DNA of 64,000 nt from Euphorbia lathyris. Lineage: Eukaryota > Streptophyta > Magnoliopsida > Malpighiales > Euphorbiaceae. A program made the position numbers and the translations under genes. Where the stretch lies: positions 60,907,756-60,971,755 of the forward strand of contig NC_088911.1 of NCBI RefSeq assembly GCF_963576675.1. Reading direction: 5' to 3'. Positions 1-9,990 of the stretch are shown here, one piece after another (the first letter of the stretch is position 1; every line of letters starts with the position of its first letter). The notes beneath the pieces are model-generated. The model was not told the origin of the DNA. It did not search any database and saw only the letters and a list, made by a program, of their open reading frames with translations.

Positions 1-2
1 CA

Positions 3-785
3 ATCAACACTTTTACCGATCAATCAGTGTTACCTGAGACTCAAGTGCAGATTGGAAACACACTTCCAGTCACTGACCATGTCATTCCTCTGACTCCTCC
101 TCCAACTGGTCATACTGAGGCAATGAGGCAAGTTAATGAAGGCCCTCTTAGCTACTTGCATGCCACCGAGTCTGGAAAAAGAATCATCGACTCGGTGCAA
201 ACACTAATCAAAGACCTTCATCAAACCACTCAACCTGCTGCTAGGTATTCTAATGCTGAGACAACTCAGCTCTCCCATGTAACTCAGCTTCTCAACGAAG
301 TTAAGGGATTCAAGGACTTGCTGAGTGTCATCGTTACCTTTCAAGCACAGCAAGCTAAGCAGGATTCCATCGCAAAGCTGGCTGAGATCCAGTTGACAAT
401 AGTTCAACATCTCAACGCTCTTCAAGAACAAGTTCAGACTTTGTCAGCTGCGAACACGCGCTATGCAACTTCTGATGAAGTCAAAATGCTTTTTGCTCAG
501 CTTCACACTGAGCAAATTAAAACCAACGAGCAAATGGTCTCCTATTCTCAGTGCTCAGTGGAGCAAATTGGTGAGGTCGTTCGATTGCTGAACTTGAACA
601 AGCAAGAGATGGATACTGACGCTATGAAGCAAAATGAAATGCTCTCTATCACCAGACAAACCTTCAACCACATACGTCACACAAATATTCAGCGTCAATA
701 CTACGACACATCCTTACTGAAGACTTTTCATCAAGTCATTACTGGTCTGACCGATGCACTTACCTGGATAGGTAAGCTTTCATAG
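3..785 (+). CDS. 3'-proximal coiled-coil-like ORF of a Sirevirus-type copia element (5' end outside window)
   Basis: The frame is open from the window edge, so this is the C-terminal part of a longer ORF. The visible 250 or so residues are hydrophilic and rich in Gln, Leu and Thr, with heptad-like stretches (for example around LLNEVKGFKDLL and HLNALQEQVQTLSAAN) suggesting a coiled coil. No RT, RNase H or integrase motif is present. It lies upstream of three polypurine tracts and a 3' LTR on the same strand, the place where Sireviruses carry an extra, env-like or unknown ORF after pol. That position is the reason for the call; no envelope signature such as a signal peptide or clear membrane helix is seen in the visible part. 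The product is unknown. Confidence 0.5.
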   Translation: MNTFTDQSVLPETQVQIGNTLPVTDHVIPLTPPPTGHTEAMRQVNEGPLSYLHATESGKRIIDSVQTLIKDLHQTTQPAARYSNAETTQLSHVTQLLNEVKGFKDLLSVIVTFQAQQAKQDSIAKLAEIQLTIVQHLNALQEQVQTLSAANTRYATSDEVKMLFAQLHTEQIKTNEQMVSYSQCSVEQIGEVVRLLNLNKQEMDTDAMKQNEMLSITRQTFNHIRHTNIQRQYYDTSLLKTFHQVITGLTDALTWIGKLS

Positions 786-790
786 TAAGC

Positions 791-1027
791 ATGATCAGCT
801 CTGCTGAACTCAACATACCCGCCAAGGTATCAGATGATGGAGTTGCTATTTTTGATGGTGTCAATGAAAGTGCCAATAGACTTAAGACGCTATCCACTGA
901 ACTGACCAGAGCCGTCTTAACCGACGCCTTTAGGATTCCTCCTCCTGATGCTGACAAAACGGGGGAGAAAGAACAAGCTAGAACACAGCATGAGCATAGT
1001 CAGTCCAAGCAAAAGAAAAAGAAATAG
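791..1027 (+). CDS. Small basic-tailed ORF following the Sirevirus 3' ORF
   Basis: This 78-codon ORF starts six bases after the stop of the preceding ORF in another frame and ends in a Lys-rich tail (SQSKQKKKK). It could be the displaced C-terminus of the upstream protein after a frameshift, or a separate short ORF. No family is recognised. The non-coding region behind it (1028-1474) is AT-rich and leads into the polypurine tracts. Confidence 0.35.
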   Translation: MISSAELNIPAKVSDDGVAIFDGVNESANRLKTLSTELTRAVLTDAFRIPPPDADKTGEKEQARTQHEHSQSKQKKKK

Positions 1028-1474
1028 AATTTAGGCTAGCTCAGTTATGCTAAGTTTGTAGTCTCTATGTTTATGCTTTTCTTTTGTTGTATATGCTGAC
1101 TACTTCTAGTAATATCAATACTTGCATCTTTTTATCCAAAAACTGAGTTATGAGTTATTATCTATGATGCTGAGTATTAAGTTATTATGTATCTTCAATT
1201 ACATCAACCATGTTTAATGCTTATAAAACTTGTTGATCGTACCTAATGCTGATAACATGTTTGACATTGACTTATATGTTTATATAATATTGTCTTATAA
1301 AACTCATTGAACAACAAATTACTCAGCGCTCTCTGAATGCTATAACTTCCGCTTAAACACTGAGTAAAATAGAATATGTTCTATGAGCTGACCTATATCT
1401 ATAAACTGACCTTAGACTTACTCGATTAAACCTTCAAATGTTTAGAGTAAAACTAAGTCAGTAGCTCAACCCTT

Positions 1475-1572
1475 ATGGGGGAGTTTGCTAAGTTATATTA
1501 GGTCAACTATTATGGGGGAGCTCAATACTGAGTTCTTCGTTGAATAGTTTTACCAACATCAAAATGGGGGAG
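1475..1572 (+). promoter_or_regulatory. Three repeated polypurine tracts (ATGGGGGAG)
   Basis: The 9-mer ATGGGGGAG occurs at 1475-1483, 1512-1520 and 1564-1572; the last lies one base before the 3' LTR. A polypurine tract primes plus-strand DNA synthesis. Repetition of the tract just upstream of the 3' LTR is a described hallmark of Sireviruses, so this supports the lineage call for both copia copies at this end of the window. Confidence 0.75.
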
Positions 1573-1573
1573 T

Positions 1574-2914
1574 TGTTGAAACACCTTTCCACATAATTTT
1601 GATTTGACAAAATTGTTTAAGTATAATTAAAAACATATTCTAAAACACACTAAGTTTAAATGCTTTGATTTATTCTACTAATGTGTTTGTTCAATGTTGA
1701 GTTAAATTGTTTATAAAACACAAAGATTAAAAGGCCCAAAGCCCAATACGGAAGTCAAAGCCCAAGTCAAACAGTTTAAAGCAACTCGGACCGCGTATGT
1801 CAAAACGCTGTCGTTATGTACAAAACACAGCTCAGCGGAAGAAGGATCTAGAAGACCTTCGAGGAACAACTTCGGGACGAAGCTGCTGAGTTGATTCGAC
1901 AAACAGTACAAGACAGAAGCTGGCTAAGAACAACTTCCAGACAAAGTGTTTCCACTTTGGGTAAAGTTCAGAAGACACAGTATGCTGTCTAGTTGACATT
2001 ACCATAAATGGAGAGACATTCTGCCGAGCTGACCAAAAGCTGACCGAGGACAGAAGATACTCAAATCTGATTGGCCGAGAGCTCTGAGCAAGTCAGGATG
2101 ACAACGACAGGAAGCCGTTTCCCTCCAACGGTTATTTCGAAATTCGAAATGACCGACACCTCAGACGTCTTTATAAATAGAGCCCTTCAGTTGCTTCATT
2201 CAACACAGAACTTGATCAAGCCATTACGCTAACCAAATTTCTACGCAAAGTTCTGCAAGCAAAAGCAAAGCAATCTTACACTAAATTTCATATCTTTTGT
2301 GTAAAAGTCTAGAGTGATTATTCAATCATCTAAGGTGTCTTAGTAATCATTGTTTAGGACAAACACTTATCATTTCTAGAAATTAGAAAGGAGAGGCTGA
2401 GTACTCGGTTATAGTACTCAGTGAGAGATTAGGATTGAGTAGAGATATAGAGGAAGGTACTCTTGTTATACTCAGTTGCTAAGATTGTAAAAGGTTTGAT
2501 GCTCTACCGTTAAAGAGCTCAGTAGAGAATTCGAAATCTCGGAACGTGTTCCGGGGATAGGACGTAGGCTTGGAGGCCGAACCTGGATAAATCTGCTGAG
2601 TAACATATTTCTAACCTTTAACTCCTTTATATATTTATTGCTTGCTTAAACAAAAACTGACCAAGTAAAGAGGTCAAGCTGAGTTGTGCGCATTGAATAT
2701 CTGAGCTCAGGAATAGATTCTAAGTGCTATCTCCTGACTCAAGTAAAGAAACTGACCTAGTCACTAGTTGACTAAGCCAGTATCTTGCTATTCACTCAGC
2801 GCCGCTGTCCAAACCTTTTTCTCACGAAAAAGAAGTCTGCCCTAGCTTAAAATTTTTTAAATAGTTCTTAACCCCCCCTTGGAACTATACTTGTAACGTT
2901 ATAAGGGACCAACA
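1574..2914 (+). mobile_element. 3' LTR of copia element A (Sirevirus-type), plus strand
   Basis: The 1341-bp LTR starts TGTTGAAACACC and ends GGGACCAACA, giving a TGTTG/CAACA terminal inverted repeat. The start is set by the adjacent polypurine tract and by alignment to the inverted LTR at 4013-5343, which shares both ends. A TATA box (TATAAATA, 2172-2179) marks the likely promoter. The 3' end joins directly to minus-strand gag sequence at 2915, so element A was inserted into gag of element B. Confidence 0.85.
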
Positions 2915-3827
2915 ATGATGACTCATCACTGTCACTCCAGGTTGCCACCATTGCCTTCTTGTTGTTCCTCTTTTCCTTCCTCAAGGTAGGACAGCTTGAT
3001 TTGATATGGCCAGTTTGATGACATTCAAAGCATGTGATGGGCTTTGAGCCGTCCTTCTTGTACTTGCTGTCGCTGGACTCAGCTTTGTACTTGTCAAACT
3101 TCTTGTAAGGCTTCTTGGAATATTTGTCATTCTTTCTGAACAGCCTTTTCATTTTTCTAGTGAACATGGCCATTTCTTCATCGTCTGTTGAGCTCCCATC
3201 AGTGGAGTCAGCTTTCATGACAAGAGACTTTTGCTTCTTGCCCTCAGACTTCTCCTTCACCTCGAAGTTCTTCATTGAGATCTCATGGGTCAGCAGAGAT
3301 CCAATGAGTTCATCATATTTGTAGGTGGTCAAGTCTTGAGCTTCCTCAACAACAGTTTTCTTGGCTTTCCAGCTTTTGGGAAGACTCCTCGGTATCTTCT
3401 TGACTTGCTCTTCCTCAGTAAAGATCTTGCCAAGTCTTTTGAGCTCGTTGATAATGTTTGTGAATCTTGAGTTCATTTCAGAGATTCCTTCATCATCATT
3501 CATTTCAAACAGCTTGTACAACCTCATGTGCTGGTTCACCTTGGACTCCTTAACTTTGTTGGTTCCTTCGTAGGTGACCTCCAGTTTCTTCCAGATTTCC
3601 TGTGCTGACTCACAACCTGAAATTTTGTTGTACTCTGCAGCATCTAACACATAGTGAAGCATGTTTATAGCCGAAGCATGGTTTTGTAGCTTCTTGAGGT
3701 CATCTTCTGTCCACTTAGTCTCAGCTTTAACAACCGTTTGGCCATCAACAGTTTCAACAGGAACAAATGGGCCTTGGACTATAGAAAGCCATGCACTCAT
3801 ATTTGTTGCCTGAATGAAGTTTTTCAT
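2915..3827 (-). pseudogene. 5' part of copia gag (UBN2 type) of element B, cut by insertion of element A
   Basis: Minus-strand gag starting at 3827. The N-terminal two thirds is a copia-type gag polypeptide; a CCHC zinc knuckle (CFECHQTGHIKSSC) lies near residue 265 and is preceded by a Lys-rich linker. Gag packages the element RNA into virus-like particles. The coding sequence stops at the junction with LTR A at 2914; the open frame then runs into LTR sequence for about 13 codons to a stop at 2868. Protease, integrase and RT of this copy are not in the window; under the nested-insertion reading they lie left of it. The PBS and LTR B lie just upstream in the expected order. Confidence 0.85.
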
Positions 3828-3998
3828 TCTGTTCTTCTAAAAGGTGTGATTAGACCCGAAGAACAGAGGAGGCCGAGTAATGGACAGTCCCTCAGGAAGA
3901 ATCTGAGTTGTCTGATTTCCTGGGAGGAAACGAGTGCTGTTCTCAGCCATTGTGGGGATCAGCTCAAGATAGTTATATCTTGCTCAGTGAGCTTTTAA

Positions 3999-4010
3999 GC
4001 TCTGATACCA
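3999..4010 (-). other. Primer binding site of copia element B (tRNA-Met type)
   Basis: On the minus strand this reads TGGTATCAGAGC, the usual initiator-Met tRNA complement used by plant copia elements. It lies two bases from the inner end of the LTR at 4013. It fixes element B as minus-strand and LTR 4013-5343 as its 5' LTR. Confidence 0.85.
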
Positions 4011-4012
4011 CA

Positions 4013-5343
4013 TGTTGGTCCCGTATAACGTGACAAGGTTAGTTCCAAGGGGGGGATAGGAACTATTTAAAATTTTGTCCGTTAAGGCTGAGTTCTTTTC
4101 TTTGAGAAAAGGTTTACACAGCGACGCTAAGTAGTTTTAAGACACAAGCTTAGTCAACTGGTGACTAAGACTGTTTCTTTCCTTGAGTCAGGAGATATCA
4201 CTTAAGTCTATTCCTAAACTCAGCTTCTTAGTGCACTCAACTCAGCGTGAGTTCGTTACTTAGTCAGTTTTATAGCAAGCAATATATAAAGGAGTTTAAA
4301 GGTTAGAAATATGTTACTCAGCAGACATATCCTGGTTCGGCCTCTCCGCCTACCTCAAGTCCCCAAAACTCGTTCCGAGCTTTTTGAATCCTCTATTGAG
4401 CTCTTTAAAGGTAGAGCACGAAACCTTTTACAACAGAAGCTGAGTATACAAGAGTACCTTCCTCTATTCCTCTACTCACTCCTATAACTACCGCTGAGTA
4501 CTATAACCGAGTACTCAGCTTCTCCTTTCTATTCTTCTAGAAATGATAAGTGTTTGTCCTAAACAACAATTGCTAAGACACTTTAGATGAATAAAATCAC
4601 TCTAGACTTTTACACAATGATTGGAATTGGTGTAAGATTTGCTTTGCTTTTCTCATAGAACTTCAAGTATGAATTTGGTCAGCGTTTCGACTTGATTGAA
4701 GATCTGCATTGAATGAAGCATTTGAAAGGCCTATTTATAGTGACACTTCAAGCACCGGTGATTTCGAATTTTGAAATAACCGTTGGAGGCTAACGGCTTC
4801 CTGTCGCTTTCACTCAGGACGTGCTCAGTGTCGTTGGCCAATGAGATTCTTGTATCTTCTGTCTACGGCAGTGCTCAGCAGCTTTTCGTCAGATGAACAG
4901 AATGTTTCGACATTTATAGTAAAGTCTTCCAGACAGCTTACTGCGTCTTCTGAGCTTTACCCAAAGTAGAAATACTTTCTCTAAGTTGGTTTTGTTCTGT
5001 CGCTGACCTGACTACCTTGTCGCTTAACTCAGCAGCTTCGTCTTGAAGCTATTTGGTCGAAGGCTTCTCGATCCTTCTTCATGCTGAGCTGGCGTTTTAC
5101 TTGATACGACTGCGTTTTGTCTTCCTGGGCCGTGAGGTCTTGATCTGTTGACTTGAGTTTGACTTCCTCTTATGGGCCTTTAGGCTTTTTATCTTAATGT
5201 CTTATAAATCAATTAACTCAACATTGAACAAACACATTAGTGTGAATAAATCAAAGCATTTAAATTTAATGTGTTGGAATATTTTTTATCATTCACATAA
5301 ATAATTTTGTCAAATCAAAATCATGTGGAAAGGTGTTTCAACA
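4013..5343 (-). mobile_element. 5' LTR of copia element B, same family as LTR A, inverted
   Basis: This 1331-bp LTR reads TGTTGAAACACC...CCAACA on the minus strand and is clearly similar to LTR A over its whole length, with many substitutions and small indels. Its TATA box is at 4732-4739 on the minus strand. The outer end at 5343 abuts sequence of the gypsy element to the right. A 5-bp target duplication would be caata (5344-5348), but the partner lies outside the window. Confidence 0.85.
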
Positions 5344-5498
5344 CAATATTTGTTTTTTAAATGAATCCTTTTTTCCTGAATTTTACTTTATGCTTTATAT
5401 CTTTTAGCGAGTAAGTTTCTGGGTTTAGGACTTGTTTTGATTGTTCAAGGTAGGTGGCCAGCCATACCCCGAAGTGTGGGCCTTTTTTGAAGGCTAGA

Positions 5499-5757
5499 AG
5501 CTTTTATTCCCTTTGAGGAAGTTAAGCTGCCCTAGGCGATCGATTTTTTCCTATCTTTGAGGTAAATCGATCCGCAACGGGTCTTTTGATTCTCTTTTGA
5601 GGAGAAAATTGAGGGTGTAAAGATCTCATATTTGAGATATTTTTAACCCGCCTTTGACGATGATCAATCATTTTCCTATCTTTGAGGTAGATTGATCTGC
5701 CATTGGGATTGTTGTTCTCCTATCTTTGAGGAGAGGGTAGATATGCCATGACGGCAT
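5499..5757. repeat. Array of about seven short hairpins in the 3' UTR of the Tat-type gypsy element
   Basis: Successive inverted repeats occur at about 5499-5528, 5538-5572 (GATCGATTT / AAATCGATC), 5590-5606, 5623-5638, 5662-5697 (GATCAATC / GATTGATC), 5716-5734 and 5743-5757. Several share the loop CCTATCTTTGAGG or a piece of it, while the stems differ and stay paired. The region lies downstream of the pol stop (5974) on the minus strand, so it is in the element's 3' UTR. The function is unknown. Confidence 0.65.
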
Positions 5758-5973
5758 TATTCTACCATGGAAATGCTTTTGTTGCCTCCCCTTTTGAATC
5801 TGGAACATTTATATTTCTGCAAAAAATACTTAAGAAAGAAATTGCAAACAAAATTCATCTTATGGAATGGCGGTTCGCCTTATTACAGTAACTTGGTCTT
5901 TTATGTGAGCCTCGTTAAAACCTTTAATAAGTAAAACCAAGGAAAAAGAGTACTCAAGACCTTTGATTACATT

Positions 5974-7302
5974 TTACTCTCTGGTAAAGTATTTGCGGAG
6001 GTTCTGGATATTCTACGTCCGTGGTAGTGTGTTTCCCTCCATGTCCTGTATCTTGAAAGTGGCGGGTCCAATCTTGGCAACTATTTTGTCTGGCCCCGTC
6101 TATGTGACTCCCAGTTTTCCTTTTCCCTCCATGGATTGAATTTTGTCAGCTTTCCGGAGCACCAAATCTCCTTGATTCAGATCCACGAGCTTGGCATTTC
6201 TATCATGATAGGCTGCAATCCTTTGCTTGTAAGCGGCGATTCGGACATACGCCTTCTCCCTTTTTGCCTCCAGTTGATCAAGACTTTCCCTTAACCTTTT
6301 ATCGTTTTGGTCCTCACAATAGAATAGGACTCTGTCACTTGGGATCTGAATTTCTATGGGAATAACAGCTTCTATTCCATAGGTGAGGGCAAATGGCGTT
6401 TCACCTGTGGCAGTTCTAGGAGTGGTTCTGTATGCCCATATGACATTCATCAACTGATCCACCCATTTCTTGTTGTGCTCTCCCAATCTCTTCTTTATGC
6501 CTTTCACAATCATTCAGTTGATGACTTCGGTCATTCCATTTGATTGTGGGTAGTATACTGAGGCGAATCTATTTTGGATGCCTTGATTCTGGCAAAATGA
6601 CCTGAACTCCTCGAAATTGAACTGCGATCCGTTATCCTTGATAATTGTGTGGGGGAATCCGAATCTTCCCACAATATTATCCCTTACGAACTCTACCATT
6701 CGCTCTGCACTTATGGTGGAGACAACTTCAGCCTCTACCCACTTTGTAAAGTGATCGACAACTACCACTACGTACTTCCTCTGTTTCCTTGTGGAAGGAA
6801 AAGGACCAACAATGTCGATACCTCATGTGGCGAACGGTCGTCCTTCGACGATGGGCTTTTGTAGATGCTTGGCCGTATGGGATTCATTTGCATGAACCTG
6901 GCAGTTGTGGCAAGACTCTACCAATTTTTGGGCATCAAGTTCCGTAGTAGGCCAATAGAATCCAGACAACCTGGATTTTTTAAGAATAGTGGCGGATGCT
7001 TTATGGGCTCCATATGTGCCTTCATGTAATTCTCTGATAATATCATGTCCCTCTTCTGTTGTGACACACTTCAACCAGGGCTGGCTAAAAGATTTTCGGT
7101 ATAGGTGACCATTTATCATGGAGAAATATTCTGCTTTTCTCACCGTCCGCCTAGCTTCTTCTTTGTCTTGAGGCAAAGATCCGTCTGTGAGATATTGCTG
7201 GATCGGTGATCTCCAGTCGCCTACGGTGGATGTAAGAAGAGCTATGACTTCTGGGGCGAATGCTGGTCTGGTTTTGATTTCGAATGGGCACTCAAGATAC
7301 GC
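5974..7302 (-). pseudogene. Tat-type gypsy integrase region with several stops
   Basis: This is the C-terminal pol segment on the minus strand. It holds a zinc-binding HHCC region (HEGTYGAHK ... CHNCQ), then the integrase core with Asp in VVDHFTKWVE, Asp in IIKDNGSQF and Glu in NGMTEVIN, which form the DDE triad. A chromodomain-free C-terminal part follows, ending at the stop at 5974. In-frame stops sit at 6013, 6100, 6514 and 6823 (lowest plus-strand base of each). At least three fit TGG or CGA codons changed by C-to-T or G-to-A transitions. Integrase inserts the cDNA into the genome; this copy cannot make it. Confidence 0.85.
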
Positions 7303-8316
7303 CTATTGATCTTTGCTAGAAGCCAATTTAGCTAGGTGGTCCGCTTCTATATTTGATCCCCGAAGTACATGGATTAATTCCCATTTAGTTTCCTTGCTTT
7401 CCAAAAGGGTCAATAACCTTTTGGCCTCTTCCACATATTTGACCAGGGTTTCATCTTTTACATCAAAGTTTTTGATTACCTGGTTGACCATCAGTTTGGA
7501 GTCACTATAGATCACAACCCATTCCGGTGTAATCTCCTTCAACATGCGTAGTCTGAGTATCAAGGCCTCATATTCTGCAGCATTGTTTATTATGGGGAAC
7601 TCTAGCTTCACAGCATAATGTAACTTGATGTAATGAGGTCCCTTGATTACTACACCTATCCCAGCACCTTCCGCTGACGAAGCCCCATCGGTGTACATCG
7701 TCCATTCCTCCAACTTTGGCTTAGCAGGATTAATACCTTCCTCGGTGAATTCGTTCACAAAGTCTGCCAAGACTTGGCTTTTAAAGGCAGATCTGCCTTC
7801 ATAGCGGACGTCGAACTCGCCCAGGCGGATTGCCCATTCCATTAGTCTCCCTGAAGTTTCTGGCTTCTGTAATACCTTTCTCATAGGTATGTTGGTGCAG
7901 ACGATGACTGTGTGAGCCTGAAAATAGGGTCTAAGGCGAATAGAGGTGGTGACCACGGCTAGTGCAATCTTGTCCAATCTTGAATATCGAGTTTCGGCAT
8001 CCTTCAGGACTTTGCTTACATAGTAGATTGGATATTGTTGGCCACCTTCTTCCCTGATCATGACAGTGCAAACAGTTTTATCAGTGACAGAAACATACAT
8101 GTATAGATCCTCACCTTCAAGGGGCCGGCTCATTAAAGGCGGTTCTGTGAGGAAATGCTTGATTCCTTCGAAGTCTAGTTTGCAATCTTCGTTCCATTCA
8201 AATGCTTTCTGCTTCTTAATCACCTCATAGAATGGCTGACATCTTCGAGCGGAGCATGAGATGAATCTACCAAGTGCTATGATCCGCCCGTTGAGGCGTT
8301 GCAGTTCTCTAACATT
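7303..8316 (-). pseudogene. Tat-type gypsy RNase H plus archaeal-like second RNase H
   Basis: The first half is the RT connection and RNase H region usual in gypsy pol (YYVSKVLKDAETRYSRLDK, LRPYFQAH). The second half is another RNase H fold with the acidic residues in order: TDGASS, NNAAEYEA, YSDSK and EADHLAKLAS. Two RNase H domains in tandem define the Tat lineage. The frame ends at a stop at 7303-7305 before the integrase part. RNase H removes the RNA template during reverse transcription. A break also separates it from the RT segment near 8223-8317. Confidence 0.8.
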
Positions 8317-8925
8317 TTATGGTGCTTTCATATTCAGTACGACCTTGATCTTTTCTGGATTAGGGCCCACTCCCTTCTGACTGATCATATACCCCAGGAA
8401 CTTCCCATAAGTTTCCCCGAAAGTACATTTCTCTGGGTTTAGCTTGATATTATGATGGCGAAGGACTCCCAAGACTTCTTTTATATCCTCATCATGCCTT
8501 TCCATTGTGGTGCTTTTGATGATCATATCATCCACATACACCGAGAAGTTATTGCCCTTCCTTCCTTCAAATATCTTGTTCATCATCCGCTGGTAGGTTG
8601 CTCCAGCATTCTTGAGCCCAAAAGGCATAACCTTAAAGCAATAGGTTGCCTGGTGGGTTACAAAGGAAGTTTTGATCCTGTCAGATGGCTCCATGGGGAT
8701 CTGATGATAGCTCGATTTCACATCAGTAAAGGAATATATGGCATGTCCTGCAGTTTCGTCAACTAAGATGTCAATGCAAGGCAAGGGGTAGTTGTCCTTG
8801 GGACACGCCTTATTAAGGTCCGTGAAGTCAATACACATGCGATACGATCCGTCTGCCTTCTTAACCAGGACCACGTTCGCCAACCATTGTGTATAAATAA
8901 CTTCCTCAATGGTGTCTGCTCGATC
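8317..8925 (-). pseudogene. Tat-type gypsy reverse transcriptase
   Basis: The RT palm and fingers are visible: MCIDFTDLNKACPKD, KSSYHQIPM, MPFGLKNAGATYQ and the catalytic YVDDM box, followed by FLGYMIS. A frameshift between about 8883 and 8925 breaks the join with the upstream protease frame, where the RT N-terminus starts (ITHKLNIVKDAVPVAQKRR). The enzyme copies element RNA to DNA. The domain is easy to place in Ty3/gypsy, and the neighbouring dual RNase H places it in Tat. Confidence 0.85.
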
Positions 8926-9960
8926 ACTTGCTGTCTCTCCGGACCATGATTCCTTCTTTTCTGAGCTACAGGAACCGCATCTTTGACGATATTAAGTTTG
9001 TGAGTGATCACGTCCGGGCTGACCCCTCTGAGGATCTTGTCCTTCCATGCAAACACGTCTTTTGACTCAAGGAGGACCTTCGTGACATCATCTTTGATTT
9101 TATCTCTCAATCCTTTGGCGATCCGTACTTGCTTCCCATCCGCAATGAGGAACATTTCTGTATCTCCGAGGGAGGCTGTAACAAGCTCATCTTCTTCCTC
9201 GTCATTAGATTGTGGGCGAATTGATAAAGATGCAGAATATGTCTCTTGAGCCACTTTCTGATTCCCACTGATCATTACTCCTCCCTTGGCCGTAGGGATG
9301 TACATCGCCAAGTGGCGTATCGATATTAGAGCCACTACTTCTGAGATAAAAGGGCGTCCCAAGATGATGTTGTACGCCAATTGTCCATCCATAATGGAAA
9401 ACTCGAGATCTCCAATCCATGCTTGATCCTCATCCGCCAGCTCACATTCCAAAGTCACTTGTCCCTTCGTTTGGATCGTATGGCCTGTAACTCCCAAAAT
9501 GTCCACGATGGTGGTCTCTATTTGGATCAGATCAACTTTAAGTTTGCCGAAAGCTCCTCTAGTGATGACATTGCATGAGCTACCTGTATCCACCATTACT
9601 TGCTTCATCTCCCATCCCTCTACCATCATGGTGATAATGAGAGCATCTGCGTGTGGAGGAATCGCAGGACCAATGTCTGCGAACGGGCGATTAAGTGACG
9701 CTCTATCGAGGGCGGTTGTTCTGGATTTTTTAACTGAGGGCTGATATCCTGGTCCGCCAGCGATGACATTGATAAAACCTTTAGCCTTCTTTTTTGGATC
9801 ATCTCTTGGCTTATCACCATCTCCCTTTTTGTCATTCTGGACGAACCTATCCAACTTTCCTTTCTCAATAAGCCTTTCAATCTCCCTGGTCAGTTCCCAG
9901 CATGCGTCTGTTTTATGGCCATTTCTCCTGTGATATTTGCAATAATTTTTGGTGTTTCTC
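8884..9960 (-). pseudogene. Gypsy gag zinc knuckle and aspartic protease
   Basis: On the minus strand a knuckle-like CKYHRRNGHKTDAC (near 9890-9935) is followed by a linker and a retroviral-type aspartic protease with VDTGSSCNVI as active site and ILGRPF as the later signature. The frame runs on into the start of RT before a frameshift. The protease would cut the gag-pol polyprotein. A run of 14 C (9977-9990) just upstream has probably caused another frameshift between gag and this segment. Confidence 0.8.
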
Positions 9961-9990
9961 CCCGTATTGGTATATTCCCCCCCCCCCCCC

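Noticed and set aside
3115..3573. Plus-strand open frames across the copia gag region
   Set aside because: They are antisense shadows of the minus-strand gag, which has a zinc knuckle and the expected PBS and LTR context.
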